A DNA stretch of 64,000 nucleotides from Bradyrhizobium hereditatis (GTDB lineage: Bacteria > Pseudomonadota > Alphaproteobacteria > Rhizobiales > Xanthobacteraceae): NCBI RefSeq assembly GCF_020329435.1, contig NZ_JAGKJK010000019.1:1-64000 (forward strand), written 5' to 3'. Under the pieces are notes generated by a model. The model saw only the letters and a program-made list of their open reading frames with translations. It did not search any database and was not told the origin of the DNA. This document shows positions 24,085 through 33,330 of this stretch, piece by piece (the stretch's first letter is position 1; every line of letters begins with the position of its first letter). The position numbers were made by a program, and so were the translations under genes.

Positions 24085-26017
24085 CAGCCCTCCGCCGGAT
24101 AGATGATTGCAAGCTCGCGCGCGAACTTCTTCTCGATCATGGCGCGGCGCACCTTTTGAGTGGCCGTCAGCTCGCCGTCATCGTGGTCGAGTTCCTTCTC
24201 AAGGATTGCGAAACGTCTGACGTTTTCGACCCGCGCAAAGCGCTTGTTGGTCTCACCTACGATGCGGTCGACCAGCTCGTGCACTTCGGCAAGCTGCGAC
24301 AGCGACTTGTAGTTGGTGTAGGCGAGCGCCCTGTTACGGGCCCAGCGGCCGACATTGTCGTAGTCGACCTGGATGATGGCGCCGAGATACTTCTTGGCCT
24401 CGCCGACCACGATGGCTTCCTTGATGAACTCGGAGTCCTTCAGCGCATTCTCGATCTCCGATGGCGCGATGTTCTTGCCGCCGGCGGTGATGATGATCGC
24501 CTTCTTACGGTCGATCACCGCGATCTCGCCGTTCTCCAGCACCTCGACGATGTCGCCGGTGCGCAGCCAGCCGCCGGGCTCGAGCGAGGCGGTCGATGCC
24601 TTCTCGTCGAGGAAATAGCCTTTGAATACGCCCGGGTTCTTCAGGAGGATCTCGCCGTCGCTATCCAGCTTCCACTCGGTGTGCGGCATCGGCAGCCCGC
24701 AACCGCCGAGGCGGTGATGGCTTTCGGTCTGGATGAAGGCGACGCCACCGCTTTCGGTCAGGCCATATCCCTGCGATACCGGCCGGCCGATGATGTCGAA
24801 GAAGCGCAGCGTCTCCGGCGAGATCGACGCGCCCGCACAGAGCCGGTGCCGGGTGCGCGCGAGCCCGAGATGCCGCTGCATGTTGCGGAACATCGCAAGA
24901 TAGAGCAGGGTATAGGCGAGAGGATCGAACCACTTCTCGCGGCCTTCCTGTCGGCGGTCCGACAGTATGCGGCCCCAGGCGAGGCAGACCTTTGTGAACC
25001 ACTGGCGCAGCCTGCCGCTTTCGCCGAGCCGGAACAGGAAACCCTGCTGCAGCTTCTCGTAGATGCGGGGCACGCCGACAAAGAAGGTCGGCGCGATCTC
25101 GCGGATGTTGAGCGCCACCGTATCGATCGACTCGGCGAAACTGACGGTGCCGCCGAGCACAAGCTGCGTTACCGCCCCGTAGCAGCGCTCGGCGACATGG
25201 CAGAGCGGCAGGTAGCTCACTGCCTCGAACGGCTTGTCGGCAATGCCGACGATCTCGGCATAGGTCCATGCCGCGTAGATCAAGTTGCGGTGGGTCAGCA
25301 TCGCGCCCTTTGGCGGGCCGGTAGTGCCCGAGGTGTAGACGAGGATGCAGACGTCATCGGGAGCGCCTTGCGAGATCAGCCGGTCGAGCGCTGGCTCCGC
25401 ATCGGGGTTGTCGCGCGCAAAGGCGCGGCCGCGCTCGCAAAGCTTTTCGAACGACATCAGCTGCGACTGGCGATAGTGGCGCAGGCCCTTCATGTCGACG
25501 CACACGATGGCTTCCAGCGCGGGCAGGCCGTCATTGTTGGCGAGCGCGTCGAGTACCTTATCGGTCTGCTCCTGGTCGCCTGTGACGACGACGCGCGAGC
25601 CGGAATGCCGCACGATGTACTGCAGCTCGACCCACGGATTGGTGGGGTAGATGCCGACCGCGACCGCGCCGATCATCTGAGTCCCGAGATCGGCATAAAA
25701 CCATTCCGGAGTATTCTCACCGGCAATGGCGACGCGGTCCCCGGGCTTGATCCCGAGAGACATCAGCCCCAGCGCGACTGCACGGGCGGTCTCGTAGTAG
25801 TGACGCCAGGAATAGGGATTCCAGATGCCGTATTCTTTCTCCCGCAGCGCTAGTCTGTCACCGTGCATGGCAGCGCGCTGGCGCAGCAGCTGCGGCAGGG
25901 TGATGGCGGCGTTCTGCAGGGCCGCCCGCAGAGCGGCGGCCGATGAGTCCGGCTTGCTTCGCGCAGATTCGGCTGATATCGCGGGCTGGGCCGTGCGCAT
26001 GGTCTCGATGGCTGTCA

Positions 26018-26018
<1 letters not shown>
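24084..26018 (-). CDS. AMP-dependent acyl-CoA synthetase/ligase
   Basis: This 644-residue adenylating enzyme has motif ILVYTSGTTGPPKGAMLTHR for ATP binding, QGYGLTESGGVAF for adenylate formation, and LEPGGWLRTGDIVEV followed by a C-terminal IITAGGKNIAPSEIEN for the rotating domain. It belongs to the long-chain (FAA/FadD15-like) group. Placed between LivG and LivH with one-base-type overlaps on both sides, it most likely activates the imported acid to its CoA ester as it enters the cell. Ligases inside liv operons are a recurrent arrangement in Bradyrhizobium and Rhodopseudomonas (from memory). Confidence 0.92.
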
Positions 26019-26808
<790 letters not shown>

Positions 26809-26821
<13 letters not shown>

Positions 26822-27663
26822 CGCTTGCGCCGCTTGTAATGCTTGACGTCGCGCAGGCTCTTGCGCCCCGACGAGGAGACGCCGAGATAGAATTCCTGCA
26901 CGTCCTCGTTGGCGGTGAGCTTATTCGCGGTGCCGTCGAGCACAACGCGACCGGTTTCCAGGATATATCCATAGTCGCAGATGTCGAGCGCGCGCTGCGC
27001 GTTCTGCTCCACCAGCAGGACCGTCATCTTCATTTCGTCGCGCAGCCGGACGATCACCTCATAGATGCGGTCGATGATGAGCGGCGCGAGCCCAAGGGAG
27101 GGCTCATCCAGTGCGAGCAGGACGGGATCGGTCATCAGCGCGCGGCCGATCGCAAGCATCTGCTGCTCGCCGCCGGACATATACCCCGCGATCTGGTCGC
27201 GCCGCTCGAACAGGCGGGGGAACAGCGCGAACACCTTGTCGCGAAGCTCGCGTGCTTCGGCCTTGGTCCTGATGTAGCCGCCCATCTGCAGGTTTTCCTC
27301 GATGGTCAGCGCCGGAAACACGCGCCGTCCTTCCGGCACTTGCACAATGCCGCGGCGCACCAGTTCGTCGGGCGGCAGGTGATGCACATCCTCGTCGCGG
27401 AAGCGGATCGAGCCATTCTCGATCTCGCCCTCTTCGGTATAGAGAATGCCGGACATCGCTTTGAGAAGGGTCGACTTGCCGGCACCGTTGGAGCCGAGCA
27501 GCGCGACGATGCCACCTTCGGGCACGGCGATGCTGACGTCGCGGATCGCTTCGATCGCGTTGTCGTAGACGATGCGGATATTGCGGAACTCCAGCAGGAT
27601 TGCTCCTATGGGTTCTGCATAGGTGAGCGGCACAGCCGCCTGCCCAGGGATCGTCGTAGGCAT
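26809..27663 (-). CDS. Liv-type ABC transporter ATPase, LivF family
   Basis: From ATG 27663 the protein has 284 residues, with Walker A GSNGAGKSTLL, signature MSGGEQQMLAIGRAL, Walker B LLALDEPSLGLAP and LVEQNAQRALDICDYGYILE. Residues after about 260 form a basic tail (RKSLRDVKHYKRRKRWLS) not found in ordinary LivF but seen in the ligase-associated type. It overlaps the next gene by 13 bases and lies 5 bases after the oxidoreductase stop. It is one of two ATPases of the importer. Confidence 0.92.
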
Positions 27664-27668
27664 CGCGC

Positions 27669-28982
27669 TCAGGCCCGGTTCGGCTGCGGCAACCGCGGCC
27701 GGCTCGCGAGGATCGCATCGGTGACGAGTTTTGCCGTCTCGGCGCAAGCCTGCGTGCCGCCATTGCCGTATTGCTTGACCGCGTCGCCCACGCACCACAG
27801 GCCCTCGATGCCGGTCTCGCGCGGCAAATCGTAGCCGGCGCAGCTGCGTTGCGCCGGCCAGTCGTCGCGCATCACGCGGATCGACAGGATCTTGGCTTGG
27901 CCGAAATTCGCAAACTGCTCGCGCAAGTCTTCGAACGCGAGCGCAACGTCCGCGTCGGAATTGAAATCGCCGAGCGCCGGGACCGGCACGGCGTAGGCGA
28001 CATAGAGGTGCCAGCCCGGCGGCGCCAACTCGGGGCAGGTCGCGGTGAGGTTGGCCATGTTGCAGAGCCGTCGCGTCTTGCCGAAGGTAATGATGCCGGG
28101 ATGACCTACCAGCGGCTCGCGGCTTGCGATGTTGATGACGATATTGGCGGCCGGGCGCAGGTCACGCTGCACTTGCTGGACATAGGTGGCGGGAAACGCG
28201 GCCTCGCCGCCGAGCGCGAGGGTCGCCTTGGGGCCGGCGTTGCTGATGACGAGATCGGTCTCGATCCGGATCTCTCGCCCGCCGCGCCGGATGGTGACGC
28301 CTTCGACGCGATAATTGGTGCTGTGGATCTGCACCGCCGGCGTTTCGAGCCAGATATCGCCATTGCGCCTGATGACTGAGGCCAGCGCATTCCAGACCCC
28401 GATAGTACCTTCGGGACAGAAGCCAAAACGCTTGAAGGCGCCCTTGCCGGTAAAATAGGTGAGGAACGCGCGCGCCGGCAGTTCGTTGGCGTTACAGGCG
28501 AAGATCGCCGCGCAGAGATTGCGGAAGATCGCATGCACCGTGGCGTTGCTCGTATAAGCCTTGAGCCAGTCCTCGGTCGATTGCCGGCCGTCCGGCAGGT
28601 TGCCCGAGCGCGCATCTGCGAATTTCTCCAGGATGCGAGCGGCCTGCTTGGTGAGTTGCCCTAGCAGCAGCGACCAGCCGCCCCGGCCGACATCGACGAG
28701 CTTGCCATCGATGAAGAATGAGCTTGCCGGCTCCGGTGCCCGGATGTTGAGCGGTGCGCCAACGGTGTGAAAGGTTTCCTCGAACACCCCGCCGAACTCG
28801 ATAGCGATCGCGCCGATATTGACCTTGAAGCCGTCGATCTCCTCGGTCGAGGCGCGACCGCCGATCCGATCCTTGTCGTCGACGACAATCGTACGCAACC
28901 CGGCATGGACGAGCCGTGCCGCGGCACACAGGCCACCGGCACCGGCCCCGATCACGACAGCATCCGCCCGTGGCTGGGTCAC
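27669..28982 (-). CDS. FAD-dependent oxidoreductase, CrtI/amine-oxidase-like
   Basis: The 437-residue flavoprotein has an N-terminal dinucleotide-binding VVIGAGAGGLCAAARL, a GG doublet in DRIGGRASTEE, and a C-terminal FAD segment GLWCVGDAVKQYGNGGTQ, the layout of phytoene-desaturase and amine-oxidase-like enzymes. It is the first gene of the minus-strand operon, just downstream of the operator-like site at 29059. It may desaturate or oxidise the ring of the imported compound before or after CoA activation (inference); the real substrate is not evident. Confidence 0.85.
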   Translation of the reverse strand: MTQPRADAVVIGAGAGGLCAAARLVHAGLRTIVVDDKDRIGGRASTEEIDGFKVNIGAIAIEFGGVFEETFHTVGAPLNIRAPEPASSFFIDGKLVDVGRGGWSLLLGQLTKQAARILEKFADARSGNLPDGRQSTEDWLKAYTSNATVHAIFRNLCAAIFACNANELPARAFLTYFTGKGAFKRFGFCPEGTIGVWNALASVIRRNGDIWLETPAVQIHSTNYRVEGVTIRRGGREIRIETDLVISNAGPKATLALGGEAAFPATYVQQVQRDLRPAANIVINIASREPLVGHPGIITFGKTRRLCNMANLTATCPELAPPGWHLYVAYAVPVPALGDFNSDADVALAFEDLREQFANFGQAKILSIRVMRDDWPAQRSCAGYDLPRETGIEGLWCVGDAVKQYGNGGTQACAETAKLVTDAILASRPRLPQPNRA

Positions 28983-29058
28983 AGCATTCCTCCCCGAGAG
29001 CGCGGGCCGCCGGTTGGTCCGGGCGTGTCCGGCTTGTTTGACAGGAAGCGATCATATT

Positions 29059-29084
29059 ATAATCCGACCGGCCGTTCAAATAAT
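29059..29084 (-). promoter_or_regulatory. candidate TetR operator, right copy
   Basis: Read on the minus strand this matches 14195-14220 in 24 of 26 bases. It lies 77 bp before the oxidoreductase start and 142 bp before the divergent TetR gene, the typical position of a TetR operator that controls both its own gene and the neighbouring operon. Confidence 0.7.
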
Positions 29085-29225
29085 TTTTGAATCGTTCTTG
29101 TCGCAGACCGGGGAAAATGTCCGGGAGCGTCGGGGGAACGGCGGCTTGTGCCGAGGCGGTATGATAGTGAAGTGCTGATAGGGATTCGGACGCCGATGCT
29201 CGGCTGCCGGTCATGAGGGGCTCGC

Positions 29226-29855
29226 ATGGCGCGGACGCGCTCTGAAAACTACGACGACATCCAGCGCGGCATTCTGGACGCGGCCTGCGCGCTGTTTGCG
29301 CAGCAGGGATACATGCGCGCCTCGATTGCGGATCTGGCGGATGCTTGCCGGCTCTCGCGTGGCGCGCTTTATCACTACTTCGATTCCAAGGAAGCGATCC
29401 TGTTCGCCATCCTGGACGCGCATGTGCGCCGGATGATCGCCGATGTCGAAGAAGCAATGGCACGCCAGTCGACCAATCTCGACCGGTTCCGCGCCGCGAT
29501 CCGCGCCATCGTCGAGCTCAACGCGCGCTCGACCAACGAGCAGCGCCTGATCCTGAACGATCTGGCGTTCCTTGCCGAAGCCGAGCAAAAGGCCATCAAG
29601 ACGTTGGAGCGGCAACTGGTCGATACAGTTTCAGACTTGCTGATCCGGCTCGATACCGAAGGCAAGATCGTCAAGCGATCGAAGCGTGTCTACACGATGA
29701 TGCTGTTCGGCATGCTCAACTTCAGCCACACCTGGTACGATCCCAAGGGCGACATCGCGCCACAGGAATTTGCCGACATGGTGGTGGACCAGTTCCTGTA
29801 CGGCTTTGCCGCGCCTGTCGCCAACAGAGCGGCCGCCCGCAGGCCACACGCCTGA
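29226..29855 (+). CDS. TetR family transcription regulator
   Basis: The 209-residue protein has a TetR N-terminal HTH (about 10-55): ILDAACALFAQQGYMRASIA, then LSRGALYHYFDSKEAIL. An all-helical ligand-binding domain follows. The C-terminal part (FGMLNFSHTWYDPKGDIAPQ) is typical of regulators of CoA-ester catabolism (FadR/PaaR-like TetRs). It is divergent from the uptake operon, and a matching 26-bp site lies before both operons, so I infer a repressor released by the substrate or its CoA ester. Confidence 0.92.
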   Translation: MARTRSENYDDIQRGILDAACALFAQQGYMRASIADLADACRLSRGALYHYFDSKEAILFAILDAHVRRMIADVEEAMARQSTNLDRFRAAIRAIVELNARSTNEQRLILNDLAFLAEAEQKAIKTLERQLVDTVSDLLIRLDTEGKIVKRSKRVYTMMLFGMLNFSHTWYDPKGDIAPQEFADMVVDQFLYGFAAPVANRAAARRPHA

Positions 29856-30108
29856 ACTCAAGGGCGCCATGGGCGTGAAAGAGCTCGATCGTCGCCTCAG
29901 GCCGCCCGACGGCATGGAAAATAGAGCTTCGGCAATAGGTCTGAGCGATGTAGCGGACCACTGACTCGAATCCCCGGCGCCTTCCACTTGTCCGCGCCGG
30001 ACTCGCTGCCGCGGCATTCCGACAAGAGGAAATTAAACTGCCGGTTCAATGTAGGTTTAACGACGCGTTTGTCGGAATGGCCCTTGATTCTCCTCCGAAA
30101 TCATACGT

Positions 30109-30153
30109 CTCTTAATCAGCGGGTCCCAGGTTCGAGCCCTGGTGCGCCCACCA
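30109..30153 (+). repeat. tRNA-Lys(CUU) 3'-half with CCA, attachment-like repeat 2
   Basis: This has the same 37 bp as 13347-13383 (one mismatch) but continues to the true tRNA end, GCCCACCA. The 5' half is missing: the bases before it do not form the D arm or acceptor strand. A tRNA 3' end followed by its own terminator is what remains at the far end of an island inserted into a tRNA gene. Confidence 0.75.
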
Positions 30154-30180
30154 AGCCTTTCAAGGACTTAGCCGCGTTCA

Positions 30181-30226
30181 CCGTTTGAGAAGCGCCGACT
30201 AAAACGGTTTTTCAAACGGTTTTTTT
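30181..30226 (+). terminator. Rho-independent terminator of former tRNA-Lys
   Basis: CCGTTTGAGAA (30181-30191) pairs with TTTTCAAACGG (30209-30219), 10 of 11 positions, and is followed by seven T (30220-30226). It lies 28 bases past the tRNA-Lys CCA end and fits as that tRNA's terminator. Confidence 0.8.
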
Positions 30227-30360
30227 GGCAGCCGGCTGGCCATCTATTCGCGACAATGTGATCGACAGGGTTGGGCCACAACGGGGCTCGAACAGCGGCT
30301 TCTTGCTTACCTCTGCCATTACATAAGTGCGAGGTGGGGTCGGCCAGCCCGGCAATAGAG

Positions 30361-31053
30361 CTAGAGGGCGACCAGCTCAGCGAGCTTGGATGCAACGTCT
30401 GCCATCGGCTCTTCTGCGGTGCTCAGGCCGCTTCGCGAGGCGAGCAGAGGGCTAACTTCGCGGAGAGCTTCATACGTCGTCTGGTGCACAACGGGAACGA
30501 GACGCTCACCAGCGAGGAGTGCCGAAAGTTCTTTGTCGGCGATGCCTTCTGTTGGGAGGCGCCGCAGCAGCGCAGGGGTCACCAGCACGATCCCAATCCG
30601 CGAGTTCGCCAAGCCCTTGTCGATGGCGCGGAGCAACGGCACGCCGAGGCCAACGTCCTTCTCGCTGAACCAGACTTTGACACCACGTGATTCGAGCAGG
30701 TCGTGTAGTTCCTTGGCGGCCCCCTGCCGGTCGTCCCACGCATGGCAAAGAAAGACGTCCCGAAGGTCCAGGGACGCTTGCTTCTCGACGTTCTCGCGGA
30801 CCGGAGTGAGCGCCCGCACCTCGGCAGGCGTGTACGTCACGGACGAGCCCGCTCGCGACCATCTCGCCCTGACGCGGCCGCCGGACCCGCCGCCGCTGCT
30901 CCCGCTGGTCCACGACGAGGAGTAGGACGGGGGCGAGTACGACCGGTAGCTGCTGTAGCCGCCGAAGCGACCAGAGCGGCCGCGGCATGCAGGGCAGTTC
31001 GCTGCAGCGCTCGCTGAGCGATGGCCTTCTACTGGCGCTGTGCATCTAGCCAT
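30361..31053 (-). CDS. TIR-domain protein
   Basis: This 230-residue protein has three zones. The N-terminus (1-30) has Cys4, Cys20 and Cys23 (NCPACRG), a partial zinc-ribbon-like pattern. A Ser/Gly/Tyr-rich linker covers 30-60. A TIR domain (about 97-228) begins DVFLCHAWDDRQGAAKELHD, continues VKVWFSEKDVGLGVPL and has IGIVLVTPALL. Glu131 in FSEKD is in the place of the catalytic Glu of NAD-cleaving TIRs. Bacterial TIR proteins often kill infected cells by NAD depletion (family knowledge). GGAGAA precedes the ATG. It is the last gene of the MBL - membrane protein - TIR operon. Confidence 0.85.
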   Translation of the reverse strand: MARCTAPVEGHRSASAAANCPACRGRSGRFGGYSSYRSYSPPSYSSSWTSGSSGGGSGGRVRARWSRAGSSVTYTPAEVRALTPVRENVEKQASLDLRDVFLCHAWDDRQGAAKELHDLLESRGVKVWFSEKDVGLGVPLLRAIDKGLANSRIGIVLVTPALLRRLPTEGIADKELSALLAGERLVPVVHQTTYEALREVSPLLASRSGLSTAEEPMADVASKLAELVAL

Positions 31054-31093
31054 TTTCCACCGTTCTCCATAATTCGGTTGATAGGTTCACGAC

Positions 31094-31882
31094 CTAGGTC
31101 GCGAGAGCATCAGGCCCTTCAGCCTTCTTCTTGCGAGTGCGCGGTTTGGCGGCCGCAGGCGGCGGCTTCCGAAGTTCTGCCGATTCCGTGCTTAGCAGCA
31201 GCTGGCGCGCGTAGGTGCGGGATGCCTCTTCGAGGGCCGACCGGGTTGAGAAGGTCGCCAGATAGGCTGCGTGCAGGAAGGCGATCACAAAAACGGGCAG
31301 CAGATCAAGCGGGCCTTGTTGCACCCACCAATACACGGCAGTGCCGACGACGATCAGGATGTTCAGGATCAAGGCCGGCCACTTGAGCGCAAACAGATTG
31401 CGCCGGTAGCCATAGGTGATGTTTTCATTGAACAGGATGTCGAACTTCTTCTTGTTGCGCGTGTGCTCGCGCAGCCAATTGCCGGCGCGCGTGTAAAAGC
31501 CGTCCGCGGCTTCAGGGGCGGCCGCCTCCTGTTCCGCGGTCGGTGCCGCCTCAGCCAGCTTTTCTGCCAGGAACGCATGCATCCGGGCTTTGGTCGGCGC
31601 GTCAAACGTCGGGTCACGGTGCCGCAGCATGGTGATGCTTGGCAGACCGCCCATCCGCGCAATCAGGCGAGGTTCGATCGCCTTGCCCCTGCGCCTAGCG
31701 ATATCGGCGAATACCATCAGCAGCACGGCTAAGGCGGTGCCGGCGATGGCCTGCACCAACCGGACTTCCTTGCCGGCGATGACGGTCCAAGCGAGTGCAA
31801 TAGCCGGAGCCGCCGCGATGACGGCCGGGAAGAGACGTGCGTAAAGGGTGTACTTGTCGAACTTGGGCAGGACCTTAGTCAT
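31094..31882 (-). CDS. four-helix membrane protein of unknown function
   Basis: From ATG 31882 (262 residues) there are two hydrophobic hairpins: helices at about 15-35 and 40-62 (LFPAVIAAAPAIALAWTVI, then IAGTALAVLLMVFADIA) and a pair at about 165-215. An Ala/Glu-rich cytoplasmic loop lies between them and a Lys/Arg-rich tail (KPRTRKKKAEG) ends the protein. The start overlaps the MBL hydrolase stop by 8 bases (ATGACTAA), implying co-translation. I recognise no family. Its partners, a metallohydrolase and a TIR protein, suggest a signalling or effector role at the membrane (inference). Confidence 0.75.
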   Translation of the reverse strand: MTKVLPKFDKYTLYARLFPAVIAAAPAIALAWTVIAGKEVRLVQAIAGTALAVLLMVFADIARRRGKAIEPRLIARMGGLPSITMLRHRDPTFDAPTKARMHAFLAEKLAEAAPTAEQEAAAPEAADGFYTRAGNWLREHTRNKKKFDILFNENITYGYRRNLFALKWPALILNILIVVGTAVYWWVQQGPLDLLPVFVIAFLHAAYLATFSTRSALEEASRTYARQLLLSTESAELRKPPPAAAKPRTRKKKAEGPDALAT

Positions 31883-32948
31883 TGTCTTCGGTATCCGGGC
31901 TAAACGGAATGACGTCGGCATCCTGCATGCCAGCGCGCCTATCGTACTCGTGGACGAAATTGATCCAGCCGCCATGAGTGGCGTAGACCTTGTAGCCGCG
32001 ACGCGTGAACGCATTAGCGACCTTCTTCCGGGGGTAAATGTCGGCGTTTTTTCCCACCGAGGCGACGGCGTGTCCCTGATTCTCGGCGGGATAACGGCCA
32101 AGCCAGCGGTTGAGCACTGTCGGCGTCACGTTGCGGCGGCTGCCGTGGTGCGGGATCTGCACCAGCGTCGGCTGGATCAGTAGGCTGATCTGCTCGGCGT
32201 AGTCGGCCGCTTCGGCAAGGCCTTCGGGACCGACGTCCGCGGTCAAGAGCACCCGCTTGTTGCCAAAGGAGGCCCACTGCACCACCGAAGTCTCGTTGGA
32301 GGCTGACGTTGCCGGCGGATTATCGTCGAGTGTCTCGAAATCCAGGCGCTCCAACACCTTCTGAGCGACGTCCGATGCCACTTTCACCAAAGAGCCGAAG
32401 ATGCCTTTGGACGCGCTGGCGTAAGAGGGCGGGGTCTTGTCCAGATCGGGAATCAGCTTGATGTAGCGCTCGCGGCTCGGCGCGAGCACCGTGAACGGGC
32501 CAATCTTCGCACCCTGCAGCGGAGTCCTGATAGTGATGCCGCGCTTCGCCGCGATTTTTTCCATCTCGACGAGATACGGATGCATCTCACGCATCTTCTT
32601 GATCAGCCCCTCGCGCGTGTAGGCACCGTGGAAGCTGTCAATAACGTCATCAACATAGTCCCAGGGTCTATTCATCCACAGGTCAAAGAACGTGAAATCT
32701 TCGCATTCGAGCACCTTGATGAGGCCCGTAGCGTGGTCGTTGTCGGCGTGTGACAACACCACATTGGCGATCTTCGCCTTTGCGGCGTAGTGCTTCTTGA
32801 TATGGGCAATGATTTCGTCGCCGGTGTCGGTGAAGCCGCCATCAATCAGGTTAAGGGAGAAATTCCCGTCTTTGGTGTCGCCGTATTTGACGATGATGGC
32901 GTCGCCGTTGCTGTTTCCAGCGCGGAGGAAATCAATCTCATAAGGCAT
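31875..32948 (-). CDS. ComEC-like metallo-beta-lactamase-fold hydrolase
   Basis: The 357-residue soluble hydrolase has metal ligands in SHADNDH (His67, Asp69, Asp71, His72), LLTADVGPEG and VQIPHHGSRRN, the pattern of the soluble domain of ComEC/Rec2. It has no signal peptide and no membrane helix, so it is cytoplasmic. Stand-alone ComEC-like hydrolases occur in accessory and defence loci; some MBL enzymes act on nucleic acids or signalling nucleotides. It opens the three-gene operon with the membrane protein and TIR protein. Confidence 0.88.
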   Translation of the reverse strand: MPYEIDFLRAGNSNGDAIIVKYGDTKDGNFSLNLIDGGFTDTGDEIIAHIKKHYAAKAKIANVVLSHADNDHATGLIKVLECEDFTFFDLWMNRPWDYVDDVIDSFHGAYTREGLIKKMREMHPYLVEMEKIAAKRGITIRTPLQGAKIGPFTVLAPSRERYIKLIPDLDKTPPSYASASKGIFGSLVKVASDVAQKVLERLDFETLDDNPPATSASNETSVVQWASFGNKRVLLTADVGPEGLAEAADYAEQISLLIQPTLVQIPHHGSRRNVTPTVLNRWLGRYPAENQGHAVASVGKNADIYPRKKVANAFTRRGYKVYATHGGWINFVHEYDRRAGMQDADVIPFSPDTEDND

Positions 32949-33058
32949 TGCAGACTCCTACGTTCGGCCACCCTACGGAGTGGTCGTTGTTCCGATTCCT
33001 AAGACGAGAAAAACTCGGGCGAGTATCCCGGTGGGATCCCTGACCGCTTCCCCCGCAA

Positions 33059-33202
33059 TTACTTTTTGTTCGGACGCTGGGTCAGGGCCGAGCCCGCCGC
33101 CGTCTTCGCGGTTTTGCTGTTCCTAGGGTTCCGGAGGATCCGGGAAGCGGCGCTGGCCGCCTTTTTGCTGGTGACTTCCTGATTCGACCCGCGCTTTGCC
33201 AT
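33059..33202 (-). CDS. 47-residue basic protein, conserved small family
   Basis: This short gene codes for 47 residues: MAKRGSNQEVTSKKAASAAS, then RILRNPRNSKTAKTAAGSAL, ending TQRPNKK. GAGG lies 7 bases before the ATG. The phrase VTSKKAAS - AAGSAL is one I recall from small hypothetical proteins in many Proteobacteria, so the frame is very likely real. It precedes the MBL operon by 110 bp on the same strand and is divergent from the WYL regulator. Composition (Lys/Arg/Ala/Ser) suggests nucleic-acid binding; no function is known to me. Confidence 0.7.
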   Translation of the reverse strand: MAKRGSNQEVTSKKAASAASRILRNPRNSKTAKTAAGSALTQRPNKK

Positions 33203-33233
33203 TGTGTTTCCTCATGTTTTGCGCCCGTCTCTA

Positions 33234-33262
33234 TTGACGAGAAACCTGCTGATGAGGATACT
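33234..33262 (+). promoter_or_regulatory. sigma-70-type promoter of WYL gene
   Basis: TTGACG (33234-33239) and GATACT (33257-33262) are 17 bp apart, a good match to the -35 and -10 consensus. Between the -10 box and the start lie ATAGTTT twice (33275 and 33292) and AACTA/TAGTT as an inverted pair (33263-33267, 33276-33280), where a self-repressing regulator would bind. Binding is inference. Confidence 0.55.
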
Positions 33263-33330
33263 AACTACACTAGAATAGTTTCAATGTCCATATAGTTTTG
33301 ATCTGTATCGGACGCGTGGGAGTGAACTTG

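Larger units (their letters stand above)
29856..30360. other. 505-bp spacer with tRNA-Lys 3' end and terminator
   Basis: No gene lies here. The spacer holds the 3' part of a tRNA-Lys (30109-30153) followed by a strong terminator (30181-30226). This is where an integrated segment appears to end and older sequence resumes. Confidence 0.65.

Noticed and set aside
24156..25853. A 565-residue open frame on the plus strand
   Set aside because: It is antisense to the AMP-ligase gene and shows no family motif; GC-rich third positions keep the opposite strand free of stops.
30109..30153. A functional tRNA-Lys gene
   Set aside because: Only the half from the anticodon loop onward exists; the bases before it cannot pair to form the acceptor and D stems.
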